The notes under the pieces were generated by a model. It worked only from the letters and a program-made list of their open reading frames with translations. It made no database searches and had not been told where the DNA came from. The translations under genes and the position numbers were made by a program. Below, piece after piece: positions 13,780-21,842 of a DNA stretch of 37,977 nucleotides (within the stretch, counting starts at the first letter, position 1; the number at the start of each line of letters is the position of its first letter). Origin of the DNA: JBJKRF01 sp046704785 (GTDB lineage: Bacteria > Chloroflexota > Anaerolineae > Anaerolineales > Villigracilaceae); NCBI GenBank assembly GCA_046704785.1, contig JBJKRF010000044.1, positions 1-37,977 of the forward strand, read 5' to 3'.

Positions 13780-14118
13780 ATGTCCGTTAGAGAAAACATC
13801 CAGTTCTTTCATCGCTTCGACCCCGACGCCTACCTGAACATTCTCAGAGATGAACGGGGTGCGATGGAGCATCCGACCCAGCCCTGCGCCTATCTGCTTG
13901 ACGGCGCGCCCTTCTACGGGCCGAAGCAGGTCGAAGACCACGTCTCCGTCCTGGGGTTCAATTACATTTCGCTGTCCCCGATCTTGATCGAGGCGCTGGC
14001 GAACCATCCCGAACTGGTGCCGGACAGCGTCCTGGTCTGCTGGACGATGGAACAGGAACTTCTCCTGAAGACCAGCATGGGCAAAGTGCGACGGGAGCGC
14101 TTCCGGGGCAGAAGATGA
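13780..14118 (+). CDS. Hypothetical protein, 112 residues
   Basis: Not assigned to a family. The start at 13780 (MSVRENIQFFHRFDPDAYLN) is preferred because AGGGGA lies at good distance; in-frame ATGs at 13723 and 13741 are less likely. The sequence is soluble, with an aromatic N-terminus, a PTQPCAYLLDGAPFYG stretch and a helical C-terminus ending in basic residues (KVRRERFRGRR). The stop overlaps the next start (ATGA), so the two products are probably made together. Confidence 0.65.
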   Translation: MSVRENIQFFHRFDPDAYLNILRDERGAMEHPTQPCAYLLDGAPFYGPKQVEDHVSVLGFNYISLSPILIEALANHPELVPDSVLVCWTMEQELLLKTSMGKVRRERFRGRR

Positions 14119-14606
14119 CACCGGAACGACGCTCCTACCAGCCCAAGCCCTACGAGGTCTTCAGTTTCAGCGAGACCGAGGTGGCCCGTTGGAGAGTGTC
14201 GGACGGGCGGCTCACGGAAATACTCGCCAATCCTGCCACGAGCGTGCACGCCATCGAATCGGCGTCCAATACCTTTGGCGAGTTCTTGTTCCTCACGGCC
14301 AGTCGCAGTACGGGACGGCAGGGACGCATCGGCATGACCTTCTATGGCCTGGGCTATCATCGCTATCGCGAGCGCTGGCTGACCGACGAATGGTTCTGGC
14401 GTCAGACCCCGGCGAGCCAGATTGTGAATCGATCCCGGATTCCCGATGAGGAAGTCGCGCAGCGAATCGCGCGGCGACGCGCCGAAATCTCTGACCTGGC
14501 CGAAGAACTTCCCCAAACCGACCTGGCCCGGATCTTCGAGGCGCTTGCCGACCGCAACGATGACGAGTTTGCGCTGGCCATCATGCAGAGATTCGAACTG
14601 TTGTAA
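14115..14606 (+). CDS. Hypothetical protein, 163 residues
   Basis: Not assigned to a family. The N-terminal half has beta-like stretches (PYEVFSFSETEVARWRVSDG, EFLFLTASRSTGRQGRIGMT). The C-terminal half is helical with an acidic and arginine-rich segment (EEVAQRIARRRAEISDLAEE, FEALADRNDDEFALAIM). No signal peptide. It overlaps the preceding gene by 4 nt. The pair lacks close context clues beyond the island. Confidence 0.65.
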   Translation: MTPERRSYQPKPYEVFSFSETEVARWRVSDGRLTEILANPATSVHAIESASNTFGEFLFLTASRSTGRQGRIGMTFYGLGYHRYRERWLTDEWFWRQTPASQIVNRSRIPDEEVAQRIARRRAEISDLAEELPQTDLARIFEALADRNDDEFALAIMQRFELL

Positions 14607-14614
14607 GGCGGGGC

Positions 14615-14824
14615 TTACCCGGTTAGGAACTCATCCAGCACGATCCCCAGCGCCAGCCAGTAGGTTTCCTGTAAGGCGTCCCCTACTTTTTTGGCGATCC
14701 GATCCATATCCGCCTCGCTCAGAGTGTCGATCTGGGCTGCCAACTCTGGTCGGCAACGCAGCAGGTCGTCCACGCTGACCCAGGAAACGGGAATGGGTGT
14801 TTCGGGGCGTCGTTCGGTTGGCAT
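14615..14824 (-). CDS. Small hypothetical protein, 69 residues
   Basis: An acidic, mostly helical protein: VSVDDLLRCRPELAAQIDTL, then SEADMDRIAKKVGDALQETY, ending in a hydrophobic helix LALGIVLDEFL. No family recognised. On the minus strand an extended -10 box (TGC-TAGACT) lies 9 nt before the ATG, which supports expression. It is convergent with the previous pair and divergent from the PAP2 gene, with ATGAGACG-type repeats in between. Confidence 0.55.
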   Translation of the reverse strand: MPTERRPETPIPVSWVSVDDLLRCRPELAAQIDTLSEADMDRIAKKVGDALQETYWLALGIVLDEFLTG

Positions 14825-14873
14825 ATTTCGTACAGTCTAGCAGGAAAGATGGGAACGATCCACTTGCAAACAC

Positions 14874-14912
14874 CGTCTCATTATGAGACGATCACGCCGT
14901 ATGAATGAGACG
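14874..14912. promoter_or_regulatory. Operator-like repeats ATGAGACG
   Basis: CGTCTCAT-T-ATGAGACG (14874-14890) is a perfect 8-bp inverted repeat. A third half-site, ATGAGACG, is at 14905-14912, 22 bp (about two helical turns) from the second. The cluster lies between divergent genes, 40-90 bp upstream of the PAP2 start. Confidence 0.5.
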
Positions 14913-14952
14913 ATGGGACCCAGCATTAGGCAGAAGGCCTTGTTATGAGTGC

Positions 14953-14958
14953 TATACT
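14953..14958 (+). promoter_or_regulatory. -10 box of the PAP2 gene, leaderless
   Basis: TATACT (14953-14958) with upstream TGC (extended -10) is exactly 6 nt before the ATG at 14965. The -35 box is poor. Confidence 0.5.
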
Positions 14959-14964
14959 CGAGCG

Positions 14965-15429
14965 ATGAATCCCTTTATCATCGTTGTTGCAAAATATGCG
15001 TTTCTCCTCTCGATAGCTCTAGCAGTTGTGCGCGTGTGGAAAACTACTTCGCCTGTCCGCACACGCATTCTTAAATTCTCCCTCATCTCTTTGCCCCTTG
15101 GCTACGTATTCACAAAGCTTGCCGGTATGCTTTGGTACGATCCGCGACCTTTTGTTTCCGATCACATCGTACCCCTCATTGCACATGCCCCTGATAACGG
15201 ATTTCCATCAGACCATACCGTCTTGACCATGACTATCGCCTGCATCATCTTTTTATACCATCGGCGCACCGGATACGTCCTCTTCTTCATTGCGGCAGCT
15301 ATTGGCGTAGCGCGGGTATTATCTGGGTTGCATCATACGGCTGATATTCTGGGAAGTGTCGTAATTGCGATTCTCGCAACGGCTGTTGCTGTGGTCATAA
15401 CAAAACGGGTTGCGTGGTTTTCTGTATAA
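14965..15429 (+). CDS. PAP2-family phosphatase (undecaprenyl-diphosphatase-like)
   Basis: A 154-residue polytopic membrane phosphatase. The three PAP2 motifs are present: K51 with D59-P-R61-P62, then PSDH (81-84; H84 in place of the common PSGH context), and R117-x5-H123-x3-D127, where H123 is the expected nucleophile. Four or five hydrophobic helices surround them. Small bacterial PAP2 proteins of this kind recycle undecaprenyl diphosphate, as BcrC and YbjG do, or hydrolyse other lipid phosphates. The exact substrate cannot be read from sequence. The start at 14965 is fixed by the leaderless promoter; an upstream in-frame start at 14905 would lie inside operator repeats. It could be cargo of the island. 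Confidence 0.85.
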   Translation: MNPFIIVVAKYAFLLSIALAVVRVWKTTSPVRTRILKFSLISLPLGYVFTKLAGMLWYDPRPFVSDHIVPLIAHAPDNGFPSDHTVLTMTIACIIFLYHRRTGYVLFFIAAAIGVARVLSGLHHTADILGSVVIAILATAVAVVITKRVAWFSV

Positions 15430-15677
15430 CTGTCTGGATTTCGTCCCTCGTTCGGTGTCGTTGTGATCCGTCCACATTTGGGCCTTATCGGAAATACTCT
15501 AGGACATAATGGGGCTTTTGGCATCCCTGGCAGCCCTGCTTATAGGGGAAGAGACGCTTGTCCCCCTCTGGTAGCTACGTCGTAAAATGAATGTTGTGCG
15601 ACATAATTACTACCCTATCAGCAAAAGATGTAATGATGTGCGCAGTTAAAACTGGAGACGTTGACAAAAACGCTTAT
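15430..15677. other. Gene-free stretch before the IS
   Basis: I see no credible gene here. It contains a GTCG...CGAC pair around 15581-15603 and a TTGACA at 15660 pointing at the IS insertion point, so the IS may have separated a -35 box from its promoter. Confidence 0.4.
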
Positions 15678-15682
15678 TAAGA
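15678..15682. repeat. Target-site duplication of the IS, left copy
   Basis: TAAGA at 15678-15682 equals TAAGA at 17339-17343, directly flanking the terminal inverted repeats. Confidence 0.75.
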
Positions 15683-17338
15683 ACTCGACTTTTGCACCTT
15701 AAAAATTGAATAGCCAAACACTGTTGCGAGTGTCATTTCTTCCTCAATTGGGCAACGTAAAACCAGCCTCACCGGTCAATGGGTGAGAAAACCAACCACT
15801 TGCAAGCTGGTTTGCTTATGCCCGGCAAATGATGCGGATCAGCGGGGTAACGATCTGTTGCAAGTTTTGACCTTGCGCCAAGCCAGCGCTGATGAATAAA
15901 GCCAGGCTCCAGAGACATTGCGCTTGGGTAGCTCGACGCCAAGCGGCTGGGCTGCCATCAAGATTTACCTTGAGTTGGCGTTGAAGTTTGATCTGAAGGT
16001 CTGGGTCATGTTGGGCTGCACGCAATAAGCTGTACACCACGGCGACCAAGGCGACATGTCGTTGAATGGCGTCGAAATCCCGTAGTTGATATTGGTCCGG
16101 TCCTTCGGCCTTGCCTTCCTCGTGATAGACTTCAACGGGCCAGCGATGGCGACGAATGCGCGTAATGCCGTTTGCTTGCCAGAACAAGCGGTTACTGATG
16201 AAGAAGGTTGGGTTGTCCGAGAGGTCAGCCTCGCGATAGTTGATCACAAGACGTTGTTTGCTAAAAGTGTGAATTTGATGGGTCTGGCAATAGCTGTAGT
16301 AGATTTCTTTTTCACCTTTGAAGTGAACGGTGTTCTTCTGGAAAACTGGTTTGCCGCCTGTTTTCATGGCTGCCAGATGCTCTTCTTTCAACCTTTTGGC
16401 GAACTCACCCAGCGTAATTTGACCAGACTGCAAGTTCACCTTGTCCGTTTCAGTCAGGGTTCCAACATACGCCATGTGCAGTTTTTTATCGAGAAACTGG
16501 CAAAACGCGGGTTGGGTAAACCAACTGTCAAAGGTGACTGGCAAGTGCAACTCCGGGTGAGCAGATTGCCATTTTTCAAGCAATTGCTGAGCGATGGTCA
16601 ACTTGGTATCATACAACACTTGCAGTTCGGGATGCTTTTTCTGTTGCCGTTGCCAGACGCCCAAAAGATAAGCTCGCCATTTCCTGGGTTGTGTCTCTTT
16701 CAATGCTTCTTTGCTTGCCTTGAGCGCAACCTTTGCTGAACGCAAACCGTTTTCCAGCTTTTCCACCTCGACTGGCTTCCATAACTGGAACAAAGCCGGG
16801 TAATCCGTTTCGTTGTCACTGTAATGCAGCGTCAACAGATCATGTGCCCAAACATATCTGCCGCTCACATGATCGAACAGATTTGCTATTTGCTCAAAGT
16901 CCTGACCATAGTGGATCAAAAGCGTATCGTCAATGCCAAGCACTCCGTCTTGTTTCAGCCGCGTTGCTGGCACACTGTTCAATACGTTCATCCGGCCTTG
17001 ATCAAGCGATCCCAGACTAAATGGGCTTTGTGTCACCAACCGGTTCAACGAACTCTGATTGCGATTTTCTGTCACGAACAGCCGGTTAATCCCTTCAACC
17101 GTCTTGTTTTCAGAAACAATCAAGCCACTGACGTAGCGCTCAAATTCGATGAATGCTTCGGCAGAGAAAGCATCTGCAAAAAATGGCGCGTAGTGTTGCA
17201 CCAATTCAGGAAATTCAACCAATGGGAGCATGTTCCACCTCCAGTTTGCGACAGGCTCATCTTCCATTGTACAGAGTTCCGCACACAAATGCGCAATTCT
17301 TTGGCTATTCAATTGTCAATCTGCTGCAAAAGTCGAGT
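15683..17338 (-). mobile_element. Complete insertion sequence, 1,656 bp, IS4/IS701-like
   Basis: Both ends begin ACTCGACTTTTGCA (14 bp, perfect). A second matching block, AATTGAATAGCCAAA, follows 7 bp further on the left and 10 bp further on the right, so the terminal repeats are two-part. The element is flanked by 5-bp TAAGA duplications (15678-15682 and 17339-17343). One transposase gene fills it on the minus strand. Clean ends, duplicated target and intact gene suggest recent insertion. Confidence 0.85.
15816..17312 (-). CDS. DDE transposase of the IS4/IS701 superfamily
   Basis: A 498-residue transposase. An N-terminal region with ENKTVEGINRLF is typical of IS701/IS4-like enzymes. The catalytic core includes LGIDDTLLIHYG (first Asp), the VTFDSWFTQPAF segment (second Asp) and RWPVEVYHEEGKAEGPDQYQ (Glu), followed by a C-terminal helix with RHVALVAVVYSLL. 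Spacing between the second Asp and the Glu holds the expected beta-rich insertion. Length is full and no internal stops are present, so the enzyme is probably functional. Assignment to IS701 rather than another IS4-like group is tentative; the 5-bp duplication differs from the 4 bp usual in IS701. Confidence 0.85.
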   Translation of the reverse strand: MNSQRIAHLCAELCTMEDEPVANWRWNMLPLVEFPELVQHYAPFFADAFSAEAFIEFERYVSGLIVSENKTVEGINRLFVTENRNQSSLNRLVTQSPFSLGSLDQGRMNVLNSVPATRLKQDGVLGIDDTLLIHYGQDFEQIANLFDHVSGRYVWAHDLLTLHYSDNETDYPALFQLWKPVEVEKLENGLRSAKVALKASKEALKETQPRKWRAYLLGVWQRQQKKHPELQVLYDTKLTIAQQLLEKWQSAHPELHLPVTFDSWFTQPAFCQFLDKKLHMAYVGTLTETDKVNLQSGQITLGEFAKRLKEEHLAAMKTGGKPVFQKNTVHFKGEKEIYYSYCQTHQIHTFSKQRLVINYREADLSDNPTFFISNRLFWQANGITRIRRHRWPVEVYHEEGKAEGPDQYQLRDFDAIQRHVALVAVVYSLLRAAQHDPDLQIKLQRQLKVNLDGSPAAWRRATQAQCLWSLALFISAGLAQGQNLQQIVTPLIRIICRA

Positions 17339-17343
17339 TAAGA
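17339..17343. repeat. Target-site duplication of the IS, right copy
   Basis: TAAGA, identical to the left copy at 15678-15682. Confidence 0.75.
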
Positions 17344-17429
17344 ACTTAGGGCTCTTTGGGTTAGCTTATTCACAATTTACTCCCAACTTTCAGTATTAAT
17401 TTGCTTTACAGACTTCCGCTCTACCAAAT

Positions 17430-18455
17430 TTAAAATGTTACACTGCGGTTTCGCAAGTAATCTATAAAGCCATTCTGCTTTGCTATTGCAGAAATGACCC
17501 GCTCCATTTCGTAATTAGCACTTGTATAGAGTTCAAACAGCCGTCGTACATTTTGAATCTCAGCTGGGTCAAATAATACTTTTGCTGTCAAAGCACCATT
17601 TTCATCAACTGTTTCACCATACAAAATATGCAGCTCACCATTTGTTAACTTAATTGCGAAAAAGCCCGCAATTTCCGTTAACTCTGGGTTATCGTTGTGC
17701 CGAAGAAAAAAGTGCTCAGCAGATTTCTTTCTCAAGGGATCTCTATAATAACTCTCGAGGAGTTCAATAAAACCCCAAAACGCCTTTTCTGTATTTCTAG
17801 CAGGCTCAGAAAATGTTCTGCCTGAAATTAAATTATAGACATTATCTGGAACGATACACAACCTACGAGTTTTGATACCCCGATCAACAAGTCTTTTGAG
17901 CTTTAGTGTCCATAGTTTTTCATAACCTTCATCCGCAATCCACTCGTCCTCAGCAAAGCTTGTCATTGCCCAAATCTCACCAGTGAAGTTCTTCCTTTGT
18001 TCATCTTTGTCCCTGATAATCAAGTCTGATAAATACAACAACTCTTCATAGTATTCACTTGGTCTGAGGTTCCCCGAGTTATTGTTACTTAATGCTGATT
18101 GGATTGTTTTGCTTACTTCATCTATACGGCGATAGGAAAAACGCTGTACTCTGGTATTTCCCGATAAAAATACTTGCTCAAGTATAGGACTTACGTGATT
18201 TATTTTATTGTCCAACTCAGTAACTCTTGTCTTCAAATTTCCTAAGTCAAGTTCGCTTTTTTTCTGTCCAACAGTTACCGAGGATTGGAGTAAGATAATC
18301 GGAATCACAATTCCAACACCAATAATGGCTAATTTGATATCTTCGGGCAGCTTTGCGCCTGGTGGATATACAACAGTGATGAGTATTGAGACTACTGGTG
18401 CAATAATCTCAATAGCTAATATAACAACATCTATTGTTGACCACTTTTTTTCCAT
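17430..18455 (-). CDS. Two-transmembrane protein with coiled coil and soluble sensor or effector domain
   Basis: A 341-residue protein. Two transmembrane helices lie at about 9-30 and 40-60, then a short coiled coil (KKSELDLGNLKTRVTELDNK, about 65-90), then a soluble domain of about 250 residues. The soluble part contains GEIWAMTSFAEDEWIADEGY, LVDRGIKTRRLCIVPDN and AEHFFLRHNDNPELTEIAGF. The strand-helix pattern is a little like phospholipase D folds, but the HKD motif is absent. Family not recognised. The gene is markedly AT-rich against the surrounding 55-60% GC DNA and sits between two IS elements, so it is a transferred gene. A membrane-bound defence or signalling effector is a possible but unsupported reading. 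Confidence 0.75.
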   Translation of the reverse strand: MEKKWSTIDVVILAIEIIAPVVSILITVVYPPGAKLPEDIKLAIIGVGIVIPIILLQSSVTVGQKKSELDLGNLKTRVTELDNKINHVSPILEQVFLSGNTRVQRFSYRRIDEVSKTIQSALSNNNSGNLRPSEYYEELLYLSDLIIRDKDEQRKNFTGEIWAMTSFAEDEWIADEGYEKLWTLKLKRLVDRGIKTRRLCIVPDNVYNLISGRTFSEPARNTEKAFWGFIELLESYYRDPLRKKSAEHFFLRHNDNPELTEIAGFFAIKLTNGELHILYGETVDENGALTAKVLFDPAEIQNVRRLFELYTSANYEMERVISAIAKQNGFIDYLRNRSVTF

Positions 18456-18495
18456 AGAATTACAAACACCCTAACCCGGACAAGCCGGAAAAGAT

Positions 18496-19267
18496 GGTTC
18501 TCCCCAGATTAGTGGGGGAATTGAGTGAAAAATGGGTTAGATTTGAAGGATGAATACACTCTTATTGCCAGTCGGCCCGACCAAAATTATCCGAGATGCG
18601 GCGCGAGCCGCCAAGCGAACAGCAGGACTTATGGTCAAACGAGTAACCGCAGATACATTGAGTCTCCTATTGGGACTGCCCGGAATGGTAGTCACAGAAT
18701 ATGCGCTTGAAAAGCAGCAGGATGGGCAGGAGGTATCACATTTTCTGCTATCATGCGCATGAAGTAGCCCATTGCCAAGATCCGACGTAATTTACAGGCC
18801 AAATCTGATCAAGCCGGCTACGAATTGCTCAAGGGCATTCGCTGGATTCTGGTCAGAAACCGCGACGACCTGAAACCCGAAGAAGAACTCAAGCTCCAAG
18901 CCGCTTTGGCGGCTTTTCCTCAACTACGCACGGCCTATTTGCTCAAAGAACGATTTGCCGCAATCGCCAACCGTATTCATGATCGTTCTCAAGCTGAACG
19001 TTTCTTGCGCGTCTGGGTCTATGAAGCGCAGGCTTCCAGCATATCTCATTTAGTAAAGTTCACTCAGACGCTCTCCAACTGGTGGGATGAGTTCCTGAAC
19101 TATTTCAACGAAGGTTTCACCAGCGCGGTTGTCGAAGGTCTGAACAATGCTATCCGTGGCACCATCCGCCGCGCTTTTGGATACATCGTGTTTGAAAATT
19201 TCCGCTCACACGTTATGGTTGAGCATGGTAACCTACCCCAGCCTCTCCCACTAATCTGATGAGAACC
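18496..19267 (+). mobile_element. Internally deleted ISL3-family element with ends and target duplication
   Basis: The left end reads GGTTCTCCCCAGATTAGTGG and the right end, on the minus strand, GGTTCTCATCAGATTAGTGG, so the inverted repeats match except for two bases in this stretch. The flanks GAAAAGAT (18488-18495) and AAAAAGAT (19268-19275) match in 7 of 8 bases, as expected for the 8-bp duplication of ISL3 elements. At 772 bp it is about half the normal size, so the middle has been lost. Confidence 0.75.
18640..19259 (+). pseudogene. ISL3-family transposase remnant
   Basis: Two pieces of one transposase remain. The N-terminal piece (frame to 18762) includes TLSLLLGLPGMVVTEYALEK, typical of ISL3 N-termini before the zinc ribbon, then a frameshift breaks the HEVAHC finger. 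From about 18825 a 144-residue frame carries the C-terminal third: LKERFAAIANRIHDRSQAER, FTQTLSNWWDEFLNYFNEGF, and SAVVEGLNNAIRGTIRRAFG with the family's EGxNNxI catalytic region (final acidic residue), ending RSHVMVEHG. The core with the first acidic residues is deleted, so it is not active. Confidence 0.8.
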
Positions 19268-19279
19268 AAAAAGATTTAA

Positions 19280-19345
19280 CCACTGAGAACACAGAGTTCA
19301 CTGAGAAAACCCTTTTTTAATCTCTGTGATCTCCGTGGTCTGTGG
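19280..19345. repeat. Imperfect inverted repeat of the CACAGAG type
   Basis: CCACTGAGAACACAGAG with TTCACTGAGA (19280-19306) is similar to the reverse complement of TCTCTGTGATCTCCGTGG with TCTGTGG (19321-19345). Sequences built on ACCAC..GAGA..CACAGAG recur between genes in many environmental bacteria. From 19346 to 19581 I see no gene. Confidence 0.5.
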
Positions 19346-19581
19346 TGAGATTTTCTTGCTTTTTGTGCAAGGATTCAACTTCTAAGTTCCTAAATTTTGG
19401 AAGCCTCCCAGTTTGGTGTGGTTGTCGTAATTGAAATTTTTACAACGAATACGCGATGAACGCCATCAGAGCTTTCAGAAAAAACTTTACAGGCTTTGTT
19501 TCTTCGAGATTAGCATTCAAAATGAAACGACCACACTCCAAGGGATGCTATCCAAAATTTTCAACTAATAGAATATCAGAT

Positions 19582-20331
19582 TTACTTGCCAAATGTATCT
19601 TCAAACTCGTATTGAGAAAGTGGATCAGAGCATAGATATCCGCCATCAGCAACGAGAGTTGTTCCATTCACAAAACTAGATTCTTTTGAGAAGAGGAAAT
19701 ACGCAACGTTGGCAATTTCTTCATCCTTTCCCAAACGCCCAAGAGGGGTCAAGCTCCTTGACTTGTTAAAGATTTCGTCTGTATCCATTTCGCCACCGAT
19801 CCAACCCGCAGGAAGTGCATTGATTCTTATTCCCCTCTTGCCAAGGTTGTTGGCTAATGTCTTGACCAAGTTGTGGATTGCTGCTTTTGTGGCAGCATAT
19901 GCAGAAGCACCATATGATCCCCTAAAACCTTCGGTGCTTGTGATAATCACAATCGAACTCCCTATATTCATCCGTTCCTTTAATTCGTGAACAAGGTAAT
20001 TAGGCGCGGTAAGGTTGACTGCAATGCTCTTGTCCCATATGGCATGGTCAAAATGGTTAGGATTCTCCATGTCAAAATAGAACTGAGCAAAAATCATGCC
20101 TTCAATCTGACCATCAACTGATTTCACGAATGAATTTAATTCATCTCGTGATGCCAAATTCACCTGACTTAGCGAGAGTTTGTCAGAAGAAAACTCGGAT
20201 TTCAGTTTTGCGGCATTTTCCGAATATTCAGCGTCATAAGTGCCGACAACTGAATATCCGTTTTGAATTAGTTTCCTGGTAATAAACTCTGCATAACCAG
20301 GTTTTGCTGCTCCGACAACTATTGCTTTCAT
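19582..20331 (-). CDS. SDR-family oxidoreductase
   Basis: A 249-residue short-chain dehydrogenase/reductase. The active site is S132 (TSTEGF), Y145 and K149 (YAATK), with N106 in the VNLTAPN segment, and the substrate-side PAGWIGGEM loop follows. The C-terminus carries the family's SSFVNGTTLVADGGY. The nucleotide-binding turn is unusual: GAAKPGY (7-13) instead of GxxxGxG, and the NAG motif is replaced by FAQ, so cofactor binding may resemble the divergent SDRs. It starts 27 nt after the radical SAM gene and shares its AT-rich composition, so it is the last gene of the XRE / radical SAM / SDR operon. It probably reduces or oxidises a product of the radical SAM enzyme (inference). Confidence 0.85.
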   Translation of the reverse strand: MKAIVVGAAKPGYAEFITRKLIQNGYSVVGTYDAEYSENAAKLKSEFSSDKLSLSQVNLASRDELNSFVKSVDGQIEGMIFAQFYFDMENPNHFDHAIWDKSIAVNLTAPNYLVHELKERMNIGSSIVIITSTEGFRGSYGASAYAATKAAIHNLVKTLANNLGKRGIRINALPAGWIGGEMDTDEIFNKSRSLTPLGRLGKDEEIANVAYFLFSKESSFVNGTTLVADGGYLCSDPLSQYEFEDTFGK

Positions 20332-20358
20332 AGAAAGCGCCTCCTTAAATTTGGGTCT

Positions 20359-21480
20359 TTATGGATGTAAAAAAGGATATGGATTGGTCGTGAAACCAAT
20401 GGTTTCCGCAAGGCGTCTTATGGCTTTACATGTGGCTGGCTTCTGTCCTGTGAGTTTTCCTGTCTCATTCTGGACTTCGCCCAAACAGTAACCTCCACAG
20501 TGTTCTCGTACAGGGCATTCTCTACAATGTGGCAAGTTATCCGTTGTTCTTTTCTGTAGCACTTTTACTTTTTCATAGTCTATATCAAAAGTTTGCTTTT
20601 CTTCATTCCATCTCCCATAGACAAAACAGTCCATGTGTCCTGCGTTTTCACCGAATGTAACTAAATCACAAGCGGATATATAGCCATCTGTGGTAAAGTG
20701 GGGTACTGGCGTGCAGGCTCGGCAGTGTTGGTTGCACACACCATCGAAGTTGCATGTCAAAAAGCTTCCAAAAAACATCCCTTTTTCTTTAGCGTAGTGA
20801 TAAGCTTCAACATATGTGTCTACATATTCATCCATATTAAAGTTATATTTTTCGAGTTTTATAGCATCGTCACACACAGGGATTGTGTCTACCGATGGGA
20901 ATAACGGATCAGTCCACGTATAACGAATCCCAAGGTTATAGAAGTAATCTACTATTTCCTTTTGCCTTTTTATATTCGTATCGGTAACCGTAACTCTTGC
21001 GCCAACCATTAAATTTCTGTTTTCAGTATTTGTAATGAGCCACTTCACGTTATTTTCAATGATGGGAGCAGACGGCTTCCCGTTTGCTGTCGGACGGTTA
21101 GTGTTTTGAATATCAGGTTCACCATCAAACGAAACCCATATTATGTTTATGTTATCAAGCAGCCATTCACGAACATTTTTTCCAAAACAACCGTTGGTTT
21201 GTAATTCAGTGGAAACGGATTCTCCAGCCTTTTCATGTGCATATTCTACAATGTTTTTCATTAACAAAAATTCTTGCGTTGGTTCACCAGGTCCATAAAA
21301 CCGTATATGTCTACTTGGATTGTTTGCGAAAAAATAATCTATACCAGCCTTAGCGATATGTAAAGGGAGTGACTGCTCTTTAAATTGCGTACGCTCTTCT
21401 CTGTTATAGCAATATACACAACGCAAGTTGCACTTTGAAGTTAGAAAAAACGAAGCCATTTGCTTATTTACATGCGGCAT
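20359..21480 (-). CDS. Radical SAM protein with SPASM domain
   Basis: A 373-residue radical SAM enzyme. The cluster motif C17-NLR-C21-VY-C24 binds the [4Fe-4S]-SAM centre. GPGEP replaces the more common GGEP as the SAM amino-group site. The C-terminal half is a SPASM-type domain with many cysteines (CNFDGVCNQHCRAC, ISACDLV, then CRECPVREHCGGYC and a final TC), enough for two auxiliary clusters. Such enzymes modify peptides, or sometimes proteins or small molecules. The ATG at 21480 has the ribosome-binding site AGGAG 7 nt upstream and is preferred over a TTG at 21501. No precursor peptide is visible nearby. It is followed by an SDR gene and preceded by an XRE regulator. Confidence 0.88.
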   Translation of the reverse strand: MPHVNKQMASFFLTSKCNLRCVYCYNREERTQFKEQSLPLHIAKAGIDYFFANNPSRHIRFYGPGEPTQEFLLMKNIVEYAHEKAGESVSTELQTNGCFGKNVREWLLDNINIIWVSFDGEPDIQNTNRPTANGKPSAPIIENNVKWLITNTENRNLMVGARVTVTDTNIKRQKEIVDYFYNLGIRYTWTDPLFPSVDTIPVCDDAIKLEKYNFNMDEYVDTYVEAYHYAKEKGMFFGSFLTCNFDGVCNQHCRACTPVPHFTTDGYISACDLVTFGENAGHMDCFVYGRWNEEKQTFDIDYEKVKVLQKRTTDNLPHCRECPVREHCGGYCLGEVQNETGKLTGQKPATCKAIRRLAETIGFTTNPYPFLHP

Positions 21481-21522
21481 ATCGGTGCTCCTGTCACTCA
21501 AGAAATTCAGGTATGTTTAATG

Positions 21523-21744
21523 TTACTGGTCATTTTCCTGTTCGCTACTTATCAAATCCTTTAATTTGCAATTCACTGCTCTAGCGAGTTTATCTGCTCG
21601 TTCGAGTGAAATACCAACCTTTCCTAATTCAACATCGGAGATATAAGAACGATTTAAACCTGCGGCTTTGGCTAAATCTTCTTGGGTTTTTCCAAGTTCA
21701 ATTCTTTTCTCTCGAAGAGCACTACCAAATTTTACAGTGATCAT
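21523..21744 (-). CDS. XRE-family transcriptional regulator
   Basis: A 73-residue Cro/C1-type helix-turn-helix protein: REKRIELGKTQEDLAKAAGL and NRSYISDVELGKVGISLERA form the five-helix fold, and LARAVNCKLKDLIS ends it. The start is placed at the ATG at 21744 (or 21753). The longer open frame from 21792 would begin inside a perfect 16-bp terminator hairpin, so it is rejected. The gene lies 42 nt upstream of the radical SAM ATG in the same direction and probably regulates the operon, perhaps its own promoter as well. Confidence 0.85.
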   Translation of the reverse strand: MITVKFGSALREKRIELGKTQEDLAKAAGLNRSYISDVELGKVGISLERADKLARAVNCKLKDLISSEQENDQ

Positions 21745-21765
21745 GTGTCGCATATTTCCGACATC

Positions 21766-21803
21766 AAAAAAGCCCAGTGCATTTTTTTGCACTGGGCTTT
21801 TTT
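21766..21803 (-). terminator. Perfect hairpin terminator in the leader of the XRE operon
   Basis: AAAAAAGCCCAGTGCA (21766-21781) and TGCACTGGGCTTTTTT (21788-21803) pair perfectly around six T residues. It can work in both directions. On the minus strand it lies between the likely operon promoter and the XRE start, so it could act as an attenuator; otherwise it ends an upstream transcript. Confidence 0.85.
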
Positions 21804-21842
21804 GAATAAAATCGAGTCCAACTTGGAGGAGCCATATAAATA

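Noticed and set aside
19268..19581. Precursor peptide gene for the radical SAM enzyme
   Set aside because: Only frames of about 8 codons without ribosome-binding sites were found; none ends in a core-like Cys, Gly or aromatic segment.
21745..21792. Longer N-terminus of the XRE protein
   Set aside because: It would be encoded inside a perfect terminator hairpin and is not protein-like.
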